From: Pelodictyon phaeoclathratiforme BU-1
GTDB taxonomy: Bacteria > Bacteroidota > Chlorobiia > Chlorobiales > Chlorobiaceae
NCBI RefSeq assembly: GCF_000020645.1
Contig: NC_011060.1
Coordinates: 1,626,501-1,690,500 of the forward strand
Length of the DNA stretch: 64,000 bases
Direction of reading: 5' to 3'
Shown here: in pieces, positions 45,749 to 55,500 of the stretch
Layout: each line of letters begins with the position of its first letter
How positions within the stretch are numbered: position 1 is the stretch's first letter
The notes under the pieces: generated by a model
Told to the model about the DNA's origin: nothing
Seen by the model: the letters and a program-made list of their open reading frames with translations, nothing else
The model's database searches: none
Program-made: the position numbers and the translations under genes

Positions 45749-45846
45749 AAACGAATCATGCTCTGCACCAGAAACAAGGTCAACGATATGTAACGGCAAA
45801 ACCGTAACCCGTAAAGGCATTGAGAGTTATTTCACGAAAACATCTG

Positions 45847-45880
45847 GTTCAGTTCCGGAGTGGGCACTCCGATGCTGAAC
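45847..45880 (+). terminator. Two-part hairpin between prfC and copA
   Basis: Outer arms GTTCAG/CTGAAC and inner arms CGGAGT/ACTCCG around a GGGC loop, separated by a symmetrical 3-nt internal bulge. There is no T tract. It could be a prfC transcript end or a leader structure of copA. Confidence 0.5.
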
Positions 45881-45972
45881 AACCGCTCAAGGCCTGGTTC
45901 AGGGAGGTTCAACAAACACACTGCTCTTCACCAAAGCCGCGTGGTGAAATCAATATCAGGTAAACCTTCTCC

Positions 45973-48240
45973 ATGACGACCAAAAGTTACACCGTAAAGG
46001 GGATGCATTGCGCGAGCTGCGCTGCCATCATCACCAAGAAGCTCTCGAAGGTTGAAGGCATTACAGAGGTCAATGTCAATCTTGCAACAGAAACAGCAAA
46101 ACTGGAGTTCGACAACAACAGCCTGACAGCCGAAGCGCTGAATGAGATTGTCAATAAGTACGGCTACTCCCTTGAAGCGGAGCAACCGACGACAGAAAGA
46201 GGAGATGTGGTTTCTGATGCTGCAAAAAAGAGAGCAGAAAAAGAGAGGGAGCTTCACAAGCAATTACGAAAAGTGCAGTTTACCCTGCCTGTTGCCTTGC
46301 TGGTATTTTTCCTTATGATGTGGGGTATCGCTGCTATGTTTTTCCACCTCATTCCGCACCTGCCCCTCTCCATGGAGCTTCTGAACCTCTTCTTCATGCT
46401 CATTTCAACATGGATGGTCTTCCGCACAGGCGCTCCCTTCCTTCACGGAATTGTGATGTTTGTCAGAAGCGGCGCCGCAAGCATGGACACACTCATTGGT
46501 ATCGGAACCGTGACGGCATACCTATACAGCGCACTCATCACCCTCATCCCTCCGGTGAAAGCGTTCCTGCACGCACCTGACTACACCTATTTTGACACAA
46601 CCATTGTGGTGATCGGCTTTGTCCTGCTCGGCAAATATCTTGAAGCCCGCTCAAAGCTGAAGACCGGAGAGGCCATTGAAAAACTGATCAATCTCCAGGC
46701 AAAATCAGCACTTGTTTTGAGAGAGGGAAAAGAGATTGAAATTCCGGTCGAAGAGGTCAGAAGAGGCGACCTCGTTATCGTCAAACCCGGCGGCAAGCTC
46801 CCGGTCGATGGCACGATTGCAGAGGGCTACTCCTCCATTGACGAATCCATGGTGACCGGCGAGTCCATACCAGTTGACAAAAAAGCTGGCGACAAGGTGA
46901 TCGGAGGAACCATCAACAAGCAGGGATCATTCACCTTCACCGCCTCAAACGTCGGCCCGGACACCGTTCTTGCACGTATCATCAGGATGGTCGAAGAGGC
47001 CCAAGGGTCGAAAGCGCCCATACAGCAGATTGCCGACAAGGTCGCCGGTATCTTTGTGCCGGTGGTTCTGATTCTTGCCCTGCTCACACTGCTCATCTGG
47101 CTGACCATAGGCTCCTCCGCTCTTGGATTTTCAGCCGCACTTTCCTACGGCATCATGGGCATGGTTGGCATTCTGGTGATTGCCTGCCCTTGTGCGCTGG
47201 GGCTCGCGACACCGACAGCCATCATCGTCGGCATCGGCAAAGGGGCTGAATACGGGATCCTTATCCGCAACGCAGAAAGCCTTGAAAAGCTCAGCTCCGT
47301 CAACACCATCGTTTTCGACAAAACCGGCACCATCACAACCGGCAATCCGCAACTCACCGATATCATCGTACTCCACAAAGAGTCCACACCGGCCTCCCTG
47401 CTCCAGATGGCCGCAAGCGTAGAAAAGCGCTCGGAACATCCGCTTGCCGAGGCAATTGTAGAGGCTGCAAAAAAGCAAAACCTCACTCCGGGAGAGATTA
47501 CAAAGTTCAGGGCATTCGAAGGGATTGGCGTGTCGGCATTTATCGAAAACCGCTCTGTAACTGTTCGTAAACCGGTTGAGAGTGAAAAAAAGTTACCCGA
47601 ACTTCAAAAGCTGCAGGAAGAGGGAAAGACGGTGGTCATCATTGAAGAGAGCGGCATCTGCAAGGGGCTGATTGCCTTGAGCGACACCGTCAAGGAGGAG
47701 GCAAAAGAGGCCATTCAGGCGCTGCACCGCAAAGGGCTCAGGGTCATCATGCTGACCGGTGACAACCACGCAGCCGCAAAGTACATGGCGCAACAGGTCG
47801 GCATCGATGAGGTGATCGCCGAAGTGGTACCACGGCAAAAAGCGCAAAAGATCAGGGAGTTACAGGCTTTGGGCAAGAAGGTGGTGATGGTCGGAGATGG
47901 CATCAACGACGCCCCTGCCTTGGCGCAGGCTGACGTAGGCATTGCCATGGCTACGGGAACCGATGTAGCCATGGAATCCGCCGGAATTACCCTGCTCAAG
48001 GGAGACATCAACAAGGTGGCACAAGCCATCACCCTCTCTCGCGCCACCATGCGGGTGATACGCCAGAACCTTTTCTGGGCCTTTATCTACAACAGCATCG
48101 GCATTCCCCTTGCCGCCGGAGCACTCTTCCCAGTATGGGGCATCTTCCTGAACCCGGTCTTTTCCGGTCTTGCCATGGCAGGCAGCAGCGTGTCGGTAGT
48201 CAGTAATTCGCTGCGGCTCAAGAGGATAAAGCTGTCGTAA
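45973..48240 (+). CDS. copA: Copper-translocating P1B-type ATPase
   Basis: A 755-residue P1B-1 pump. One N-terminal heavy-metal domain (GMHCASC, Cys13 and Cys16) precedes the membrane region. Then come the actuator TGES, the membrane CPC motif (Cys405 and Cys407) in ACPCALG, the phosphorylation site DKTGT (Asp449), HP (SEHPLAEAI) and the nucleotide-binding GDGINDAPALAQADVG. It exports Cu+ from the cytoplasm at the cost of ATP. No copper regulator is next to it. The stop overlaps the convergent DUF1848 gene by 23 nt. Confidence 0.95.
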   Translation: MTTKSYTVKGMHCASCAAIITKKLSKVEGITEVNVNLATETAKLEFDNNSLTAEALNEIVNKYGYSLEAEQPTTERGDVVSDAAKKRAEKERELHKQLRKVQFTLPVALLVFFLMMWGIAAMFFHLIPHLPLSMELLNLFFMLISTWMVFRTGAPFLHGIVMFVRSGAASMDTLIGIGTVTAYLYSALITLIPPVKAFLHAPDYTYFDTTIVVIGFVLLGKYLEARSKLKTGEAIEKLINLQAKSALVLREGKEIEIPVEEVRRGDLVIVKPGGKLPVDGTIAEGYSSIDESMVTGESIPVDKKAGDKVIGGTINKQGSFTFTASNVGPDTVLARIIRMVEEAQGSKAPIQQIADKVAGIFVPVVLILALLTLLIWLTIGSSALGFSAALSYGIMGMVGILVIACPCALGLATPTAIIVGIGKGAEYGILIRNAESLEKLSSVNTIVFDKTGTITTGNPQLTDIIVLHKESTPASLLQMAASVEKRSEHPLAEAIVEAAKKQNLTPGEITKFRAFEGIGVSAFIENRSVTVRKPVESEKKLPELQKLQEEGKTVVIIEESGICKGLIALSDTVKEEAKEAIQALHRKGLRVIMLTGDNHAAAKYMAQQVGIDEVIAEVVPRQKAQKIRELQALGKKVVMVGDGINDAPALAQADVGIAMATGTDVAMESAGITLLKGDINKVAQAITLSRATMRVIRQNLFWAFIYNSIGIPLAAGALFPVWGIFLNPVFSGLAMAGSSVSVVSNSLRLKRIKLS

Positions 48241-49132
48241 TGATTTCGTCTCCCCTCAGATGATCACAGAGCATTGGCGAGAGAGGATCATAAAGCCGAC
48301 GATTGGAGCAGGCCTTTTCCTGGCTGGAAACCGCATAGCAGTAGAGGCAGCCATGGGTGCATGTTGAATAGCCACCGATATCGCGACTCTCAACACATCC
48401 GCAGGCATGGCGCTGGCTTTTTGCTTTTTTAACCCGCCGCGACACGCTACGGCCCGAGATCTGCTCAACAAGAGCGGCATCAATACAGCGGCTGTGCATG
48501 ATGCCATGAGAGGAGAGGTCAATATCATGACTGCAGGTATAGAGCGTGATACCACTTCGCGCGGCGTCAGCAGCAAACTGGCCCGACAGCTCACCCATCA
48601 ACCCCTTGTCAGGCAACGTATAGTTGAGAGGGCGCATACGGCTCCTGATTTTACGATAATCGTCAAGAAAGCTGATAATGCAGCGCTCCGTAGAGCCAGA
48701 GAGCTCTCCGGCAAGTCGGCTGAACGCCGCTGTGTGCCAGGCAGGAGTAAATCGATGGGTCAACACAACCGGATCGTACCGCCATACCACCCTCTCAGGG
48801 CCGATAAGTCGTGAAAGCTGCCTGAAGAGCTCCACCATCTTTGTTTTATCCGGAACGCCAGGCTCAAGCGTAGCATCATAGGGCGTCAGCGTAAAAAGAA
48901 AATAGTAGGAGTACCCCAAAAGATCAATCTCCGGCAAAGATGAGAGAAAATTTTCAGGATTCTTCGTCCAGAAAACGAGAGCATCGACACGCTCAGGAGT
49001 CAACAAAATCCTGCTCACCTGCTTCGACTGCATAGGGTTACGCACCAGCACCTCCCCCGCCCTCAAGCGATTCACCAGCCACTCACCAAAAAACGCCGGA
49101 ATATCCGTCCTCCTGCTCGCACTGATAATCAT
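48218..49132 (-). CDS. DUF1848 protein with radical-SAM-like cysteine cluster
   Basis: A 304-residue protein starting IISASRRTDIPAFFGEW, the signature of DUF1848, with FWTKNPENF, VWRYDPVV and a C-terminal cysteine set CGCVESRDIGGYSTCTHGC followed by LYCYA. The CxxxCxxC-like spacing suggests an iron-sulfur cluster, related to spore-photoproduct-lyase-type radical SAM proteins. The substrate is unknown. The ATG at 49132 is favoured because the upstream in-frame codons are not conserved in type. It is convergent with copA. Confidence 0.85.
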   Translation of the reverse strand: MIISASRRTDIPAFFGEWLVNRLRAGEVLVRNPMQSKQVSRILLTPERVDALVFWTKNPENFLSSLPEIDLLGYSYYFLFTLTPYDATLEPGVPDKTKMVELFRQLSRLIGPERVVWRYDPVVLTHRFTPAWHTAAFSRLAGELSGSTERCIISFLDDYRKIRSRMRPLNYTLPDKGLMGELSGQFAADAARSGITLYTCSHDIDLSSHGIMHSRCIDAALVEQISGRSVSRRVKKAKSQRHACGCVESRDIGGYSTCTHGCLYCYAVSSQEKACSNRRLYDPLSPMLCDHLRGDEIITTALSS

Positions 49133-49154
49133 ATATTCCAATTTGTATTCCAAT

Positions 49155-49190
49155 TTGGGGACGTTGTTGATATCGTGTACTTACCAGCAG
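49155..49190 (+). repeat. Dispersed motif GGGGACGTTGTTGA, copy 3
   Basis: GGGGACGTTGTTGA followed by TATCGTGTACTT; less perfect than the other two copies. It sits just upstream of the DUF1848 start. Confidence 0.65.
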
Positions 49191-49480
49191 AGGGAGACAA
49201 CATATACAACCCATAAGAAAAGGGGCTCATCCGAGGCTCCCTGTGCAGAAAATTCCAAAACAAGATCTCACCACTCAAGGGTAAGACCGATAAAAAAAAC
49301 ATGCAAGAGAAAATTCTTTGAAATCAGACGCTGTATTCCTTCGTGCAATTATGTTATATTTACCGTCGATAACTGCGTGAATGGAAAATCAACACCATTT
49401 TCAGCCATGCAGCAAAACGGAAGAACCACAACAGATTTTTGCAAGCACAACTTCCCTTATCCCTTAAACACATATCCATT
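49191..49480. other. Leader region of the chlorosome gene
   Basis: A 290-nt stretch without a gene. It must contain the promoter of the csm-like gene. AT-rich sequence around 49350-49370 (TTATGTTATATTTA) is a possible -10 region, but no matching -35 is clear. There is no Shine-Dalgarno sequence before the ATG. Confidence 0.35.
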
Positions 49481-49708
49481 ATGGCAAACGAAAACGGTGG
49501 CGTCTTTTCCGACCTCTTCATTGCGGTTGGCACTCTGGCACAGAATATTGCTGACACGCTGGCTAACGGGGTCGCTTCAGCTACTTCGATCGTCCAGACC
49601 TGCACCGATCTCTGCGCAACAATCATCACCAGCACAGCAAACACGGCCATTCAGATCATCCAGGGCGTTTCAACAGCCGTTACATCAGCTATAACCCCGA
49701 AAAAGTAA
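49481..49708 (+). CDS. csmF: Chlorosome envelope protein, CsmB/CsmF family
   Basis: A 75-residue protein MANENGGVFSDLFIAVGTLA onward, rich in Ala, Thr and Val with amphipathic helices and no charge cluster, ending SAITPKK. Size and composition match the CsmB/CsmF proteins (74-75 residues) that sit in the lipid monolayer of chlorosomes, the light-harvesting bodies of green sulfur bacteria. The ATG at 49481 is used; an upstream TTG frame is not family-like. The symbol csmF is a best guess; csmB-like is possible. It is alone, with its own leader and a bidirectional hairpin behind it. Confidence 0.75.
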   Translation: MANENGGVFSDLFIAVGTLAQNIADTLANGVASATSIVQTCTDLCATIITSTANTAIQIIQGVSTAVTSAITPKK

Positions 49709-49726
49709 ACAGCCGTTCTTCCCAAT

Positions 49727-49762
49727 AACCTCACCTTGCCCCACAAGTCGCAAGGTGAGGTT
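49727..49762. terminator. Bidirectional hairpin between csmF-like gene and pepD
   Basis: Perfect 12-bp arms (AACCTCACCTTG and complement) with a 12-nt loop lie between two convergent genes. The pepD stop codon overlaps one arm. It can end transcription from both sides. Confidence 0.8.
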
Positions 49763-51227
49763 ACCTTTCGATTGCCACCTTGCCGAGTATCTCCAGAAGA
49801 AAATCCCGGAACTTCCGCACCGATGCAATATTGACCTTTTCATCCGGAGAATGTGGATAACGAATGGTCGGACCAAAAGAGATCATATCGAGCGCAGGAT
49901 AGGTGCCGCCTATAATCCCGCACTCCAGACCAGCATGAACTGCCCTTATCTCAGGAACTTTCCCGAATGATGCGATATAGATTTCCCGCATCTTCTTCAG
50001 TATCGGTGAATCAGGATTGGGTTTCCAACCAGGATATCCCTTGTCGAATAGCGAGCGCGCCCCGGCCAGATCGAAAAGAGAGCTGATCATTACCTGAAGT
50101 TCTTCACGCGCAGAATCCACCGAACTTCTGAGGAGGCACTCAATGGTAAGAGCAGCATGGCTCGATCGAACAATCGCAAGGTTCGTGGAGGTTTCAACCA
50201 GTCCAGCCATCTCGCTGCTCATGCGCATCACCCCATTCGGGCAAGCATAAACCGCCTTGAGCAGCTTGACAAAAACAGGCTCTTCAATAATCATCTCCGG
50301 GGTTTCAGCAGGAATCGCTTCAATGCAAAGCGCTGGCTCAGTCAATGAAAGCTCATCTTTGATCTTCCCGCTCACTACGGAGAGAGCATCAAGAAAGCTC
50401 TCCACCCCGGCGACAGGAACCGCTACCGTGGCTATCGACTCACGCGGAATAGCGTTACGGAGGCTTCCGCCATCAATTGAAGCCAGAAGCAATCCACAGC
50501 GTGCATGACCTTCAAAGAGGATGCGGTTCATGATCTTGTTGGCATTGCCGCGACCCAGATGAATATCCACGCCGCTGTGCCCTCCCTTCAACCCGGTTAC
50601 CGTGATGCTGAACCCTGTATAACCAGCCGGAACAGCTTCTCCGTTAAAACTGAAGCTCATTGTCCCGTTGACGCCACCAGCACAACCGATACAGAGTTCA
50701 CCATCATCTTCCGAATCGAGATTCAGCAGAATCTCGCCCTTGAGCAGACCGGGCTTCAACCCGATGGCTCCGCTCATACCTCTCTCCTCATCGCTGGTGA
50801 AAAGCACCTCAATGGGGCCATGCGGCAGCAGGGTTGCTTCAAGCACTGCCATGGCAGCCGCTACACCAATACCGTTATCGGCCCCCAAAGTAGTACCGCA
50901 GGCACGCACCCAATCGCCATCAACAATGGTTTCAATCGGATCATTTTCAAAATCATGCAACGTGCCGCTGTTCTTCTGCGGCACCATATCAAGATGGGCT
51001 TGCAGGATGACCCCTTTGCACATCTCCATTCCTGCAGTTGCAGGCTTCCGGATGATGACATTTCCCACTTCGTCAACGCTGGTTTCCAGCCCAAGATTCT
51101 TACCAAAATCAGCAATGAACGACCTGATTTTTTCCTCATGCCCTGAAGGACGAGGAATCCGGGTCAAACGGTAAAAATTGTTCCATAAATCCTGCGGATG
51201 CAACTCCCTGATATAGTTACTCATCAT
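49761..51227 (-). CDS. pepD: Aminoacyl-histidine dipeptidase (PepD)
   Basis: A 488-residue M20-family dizinc peptidase. Metal ligands are in ILQAHLDMVP and GADNGIGVA, the catalytic pair in SDEERGMSG, and further ligands in LNLDSEDDGE and the late HAGLECG. It cleaves Xaa-His dipeptides such as carnosine and other dipeptides in the cytoplasm. The ATG at 51227 follows GGGGAGA at normal spacing; a longer frame to 51299 has an atypical N-terminus. The 3' end shares a hairpin with the chlorosome gene. Confidence 0.93.
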   Translation of the reverse strand: MMSNYIRELHPQDLWNNFYRLTRIPRPSGHEEKIRSFIADFGKNLGLETSVDEVGNVIIRKPATAGMEMCKGVILQAHLDMVPQKNSGTLHDFENDPIETIVDGDWVRACGTTLGADNGIGVAAAMAVLEATLLPHGPIEVLFTSDEERGMSGAIGLKPGLLKGEILLNLDSEDDGELCIGCAGGVNGTMSFSFNGEAVPAGYTGFSITVTGLKGGHSGVDIHLGRGNANKIMNRILFEGHARCGLLLASIDGGSLRNAIPRESIATVAVPVAGVESFLDALSVVSGKIKDELSLTEPALCIEAIPAETPEMIIEEPVFVKLLKAVYACPNGVMRMSSEMAGLVETSTNLAIVRSSHAALTIECLLRSSVDSAREELQVMISSLFDLAGARSLFDKGYPGWKPNPDSPILKKMREIYIASFGKVPEIRAVHAGLECGIIGGTYPALDMISFGPTIRYPHSPDEKVNIASVRKFRDFLLEILGKVAIER

Positions 51228-51338
51228 CCATGCTCTCCCCTGAATACACTGTTTACGACCCCTCCACGTTTGCAATGCAGGCAGCAACCACCCGGCCAAT
51301 CAGATGCAAGGCGATTGTCCGCTCTCTCTTCCATGATA

Positions 51339-51872
51339 TCACTCCGCAGCATTCCGCTCCTTGAAGATGATTTGCGGTTTCGCCTCTTCGAGGAGAGCGC
51401 CATATCTGGCCTTTTCGATTTCCGAAAAACGGATGGAACCGGTCAGAAACCATGTCCCCGGATGTTTTTCAGTATCGTCGCCTTCACTGCTGCCCCGATG
51501 CAGCAGATCGGTCACCCTGCCATCCTGAGAGCGTATCACCTGCCAGCTCCCCATGATATAGTGCTCCGCATCGGCGGCCACAATATCAAGCAGCTCCACC
51601 AACTCTCCCTCATCGCTCTCTCCGCGTATATCGAGCGACCCATAGGCATAAGCCACGGAGGTTAACTCGTCAAGCACGAATCGGACAAACTTGTTGCGCA
51701 CCATGTGGTGCAGTTCCAGAGCGTCAAGCAGAAAGAGAAACTGGCGTCCATCTTCGGCAACACCTGAAATCGAGCGAGGCAGGGTGCCGTGCTCCTCGGC
51801 AAGAGTCGAATACCACTGAACATATTCCTCAAAAAGATCGGTTAGAAGCTCCCTCGAAGCACTGGTTTCCAT
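51339..51872 (-). CDS. Hypothetical protein
   Basis: A 177-residue acidic soluble protein (ELLTDLFEEYVQWYSTL; FLFLLDALELHHMVRNKFVR; HYIMGSWQVIRSQDG). No family that I recognise, no signal peptide and no membrane helix. It lies 111 nt upstream of pepD on the same strand and may be co-transcribed with it. Codon use looks native. Confidence 0.7.
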   Translation of the reverse strand: METSASRELLTDLFEEYVQWYSTLAEEHGTLPRSISGVAEDGRQFLFLLDALELHHMVRNKFVRFVLDELTSVAYAYGSLDIRGESDEGELVELLDIVAADAEHYIMGSWQVIRSQDGRVTDLLHRGSSEGDDTEKHPGTWFLTGSIRFSEIEKARYGALLEEAKPQIIFKERNAAE

Positions 51873-52017
51873 AAAAATTATAAATGACTTGATGAATGGT
51901 CCGCAAAACCGGCAAAACTGTTTTCACAAGATAGCCATCGCAAAACAGATTCCGGCATGAGCAATTTCATCAGAAACCGGTAAATAAAATCAACGCAGAA
52001 GAGGGGTGGGCACTCTT

Positions 52018-52383
52018 TCAGGAGAAGATATCACATTGCCTGTGGGCAGCATCGACATACAGCTCAAGGAACTTCGCCTTTATGTCGGTTGGTGTGAAGA
52101 GTTTGATGTGCCTTCGCAGTTTTCCGCTGCCTTCGAGCACACCATGCGGATCCTGAAGATCGCACCCGCGACCGAACTCGACACTTACATGCTCCTTGTA
52201 TGCAAAGACGCCGCAGAACTGCTCACCCCCGGAAAACATGAACCCGCCATACATCACCCGCTCCGAGGCGTTCGGCACGACGCTGTAAACAACCTGCCTT
52301 GCCGCCTGAACCAGTTCGTATCCTGCAGGATTCATGATCTGCAGCTCCTCCAGCAGGCGCTCAACTTTATTATCACTCATCAT
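52018..52383 (-). CDS. DUF1801 domain protein
   Basis: A 121-residue single-domain protein with the DUF1801 (YdhG-like) pattern: AARQVVYSVVPNASERVMYGG, FCGVFAYKEHVSVEFGRG and LRRHIKLFTPTDIKAKF. Structures of the family show a small alpha/beta fold; the function is unknown. A Met-Met start is at 52383; an upstream in-frame start at 52416 is less likely. It is separate from its neighbours. Confidence 0.82.
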   Translation of the reverse strand: MMSDNKVERLLEELQIMNPAGYELVQAARQVVYSVVPNASERVMYGGFMFSGGEQFCGVFAYKEHVSVEFGRGCDLQDPHGVLEGSGKLRRHIKLFTPTDIKAKFLELYVDAAHRQCDIFS

Positions 52384-52416
52384 CAAGCAAAGGTTCTCCA
52401 ACGGTTGACAAAGCAA

Positions 52417-52557
52417 TTACAGTAACAGAGCGTTCAATTTTATTGCCAATAAGCCATACAACAACTCAAAACGAATCGTGTTATGCTGTTCAAGCAACTG
52501 GCGGATCAATGCAATATATTGATTCCAATCATCGTACCACCTGCGGTGGGTTTTGTT
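52417..52557 (-). pseudogene. Fragment of an MNT-type nucleotidyltransferase gene
   Basis: The minus frame reads RRWYDDWNQYIALIRQLLEQ, then HNTIRFELLYG, before drifting to a stop at 52417. It resembles the start of MntA-like proteins (compare QIRQVLERHSAIRLALLFGS in the intact gene at 56210). The GSxxxG catalytic motif is lost. It lies just downstream of NACHT gene D, so a second MNT pair may have flanked that gene. Confidence 0.55.
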
Positions 52558-52584
52558 GATTGTCCGGAATGAGCTGCTAACTAA

Positions 52585-55500
52585 CTACGGGACGAAAACA
52601 GGGCGAAAGCCTACATTGTTGCTCCGGTTGCCGGGGGGGCTACCGCCCCGAAACGCCGACAGACAGCTCTTGGCATTGTCGTCCCAGCCCCCGCCACGAA
52701 TTACACGGTACGAACCGGTTTCAGAAAGGAGTGGATTTATGAATGTGCCGTTTTCTGCATACCAGTCAAGACACCACTCCCAGACATTGCCCGCCATATC
52801 GTAAAGCCCTTCGGGAGTAACTCCGTCAGGATAACTGCCCACCGGTGTTGTAGCGCCAACATTCTGATTACAATTAAGCAGTGTTGATGTTCGTTTCGCC
52901 CTCCCCCTCTCTTCCGGCCAGGGATACGGGCGCACTCTCTCGCCACTTGTTCCCTGTTTTCCTCCTGCGGCCCACTCCCACTCAACCTCACTCAGAAGTC
53001 GATACTTCCGTTCCCTCCCTTCAGCCATCGACAGCCACAGGCAGTAAGCGCAGGCGTCATACCAGGTAACACCAACAACCGGCTGCTGCTCTCCGCCAAA
53101 TTTACGATCTTCATCAAACTTCGAATGGAAGAGTGCAGCAAGGTTGTACTTGTCACGGGAAAAAAGGGAAAACTTGTTCTTGCCTTCCTTAAGATAATCG
53201 CCAAACCCGGCACCCCAAACACTCTCATCTGCAATCCTCTCCAGCTCTGCACTGAATCGGGTATTCCCAGCCCCTGTTGCCTGCAACGAGGCAATGAAGG
53301 TGCGGTAGAGCCTGTTGGTTACCGGATATTTGGCAACGTACAGATCTTCAACACGCTCTTCCTTTTCTGTTACCGAGTAGAGATAACGGCCTCCCGGAAT
53401 CAGGATATATTCTGCACGCTCTTCATTCGGATTACGGTATGATTTTGTTTTGCCACTCCCCGACTCTTCAGTTTCAGAAAGAAGCGCAATACCTCCCAGG
53501 GCAAGAATCACCCCTTCAGCACGACTGGCCACATCACTGTTTTTTGCCAGTTTCAGCGCCCTGAATTGCTCCAACGGATTGAGTGCGGCGGATTTCCTGA
53601 TGGTTTTGAGACAGTCGAGAATCACCCGCTGACGGTTTGCTGTGGTTTCAGGGTCAAGCAGTTTTTTACAGAAGGCATCAACCTTCTGCCCTTTCGCCTC
53701 TTCCATGATTGTCTGTAGCAGCAACTGCTGCTTTACGCTCAGCTCTTCACTCTGCGGGGAGTTGAAAAGCTTTTCCATAAAAGCGTCAAAGACAGATGCA
53801 TCAACCGATGCAATAAAAAAGCGGAGCGGCTCACTCCACCAGTCCTCCCCAAAATGAGTTACCAGTTTTTGGAGCTGCTCATAGGGGCGATCCTCCTTGA
53901 GTTGAACTCCTGCCAGGTATTCACGAAATGATTTGTGTCGGAAAAGGTACTCTTTGCCCACCGAATCAACCAGCAGACCGGCACGTTTGACCAGATAATC
54001 GCAAAATGTTGCAGCATCAGGAGAACTCTCTGAAGTATTGAGTGTGTCGAGCCACTCCTGCATGACAGTGTGCATATCGGCCCTGGGGGCTTCATCTTTT
54101 TGGAGGGTTGCCTGCATCCAGAGTGAGACGGGAGCGAGAACCTGCCGGGCATGGGTCGCTGAAAGAAGCGGTTTGATATTGCGCCGTTTGTCGCGAAATT
54201 CAAGCAGATAGTCGAGTGAGGCCTCATAGAGCTTCAGACGGTTTTCCGGCATAAAATCCCTCTCCTTCCAAAGAATGGCCATGATCTGCAACATCATGGG
54301 TATGGCGGCGAGCTGACGCAAACCCTTGTTCTTTTCGATGTTGAGATAGGCAACCATTGTTGTGGTTCGCCTCTCGGCATCTGCCCTCTGCTTCGCTTCC
54401 CACTTTGCTTCGTCATCCCCCTCTTCACGAGGATCCCTCAGGAATGCTGCGGTGAACCAGTTTCGTAAAAACCGCTCCTGCTGCACTGGAGTAAAATCCT
54501 GCACATCGGCCCGTTCGTGATCAACTTCAAGCTCTATGCCCTCCTCCTTGCGGTATCCGGTTGCACGCGAGGTAACCACAAAGCGGGCCGTTCCAAAGCC
54601 GCTCCATGCGCGGTCAATCCATCGGCAGACCTCTTTTCTCTCCCTGGTATTGCTGATTTCATCGAGCCCGTCAAACAGCACCAGAGAGACGCCACTCCTG
54701 AGCCATTTATCGAAAAGAGGCGTTTGAATGGTGTGATGGTGTCTGGCAACCCAACTTTCAAGATTTGCGGGAAGGGAGTCGAAATTGTTGCCTGTTTTGT
54801 CACGGACAAGTTCACGGAGTGGCAGATAGAAGAGCTTTGGAGTGACGGCAAATCCGAGCTTCGAACTCTGTTCAAGGGCACACAAGGCATAATACTTGAG
54901 AAGGGTAGTTTTGCCAGCGCCTGGGTCACCGAGAACAAGCAGCATACGGCGCTTCCTGAATGCCCGCTTCATGATTTCGTCAGGATAGAGGATATGAGCA
55001 TCCCCTTCATGCTCCTCAAGGGCCTCCTGGTGTTTTGAAGAGGAGTCTTCCTTTTGGTTTTTGGAAAGGCGCAGTGGCACAAAGGTCTCCTCATTGAGGT
55101 TTACCTTGATGCTCTCGATACCCGGCATGCCAAGCATACGAATATAGCCCAACTCCTCTTTCACTATGGAGTGGTAGAGATCTAAATCAGCTTCATCAGC
55201 GCGTAACTCTTCATTCGCTGGTATGGGTTCTTTCGTCACCACAGATCCGGGTGTGCAGAACCAGTTGCGAATCTGTATGTCGAGGTGAAGGGACAGATCA
55301 GTGCGAAAGTCCTCTATGGTATCATATTCCCAAACCAGACCATCGACCTTCATTGCCGCCTTGAACTCTTTAAGCTGAGCTTTTTGCTGATCATCAATCT
55401 TGCTTGGCGCAATTGGCATATCAGAAAAATAGAGCATAACCGGTCTTTTCAGAATGGTCATCATCCTCTGAACCTCTTCAACGGCCCCTCCCGGAGCCCT

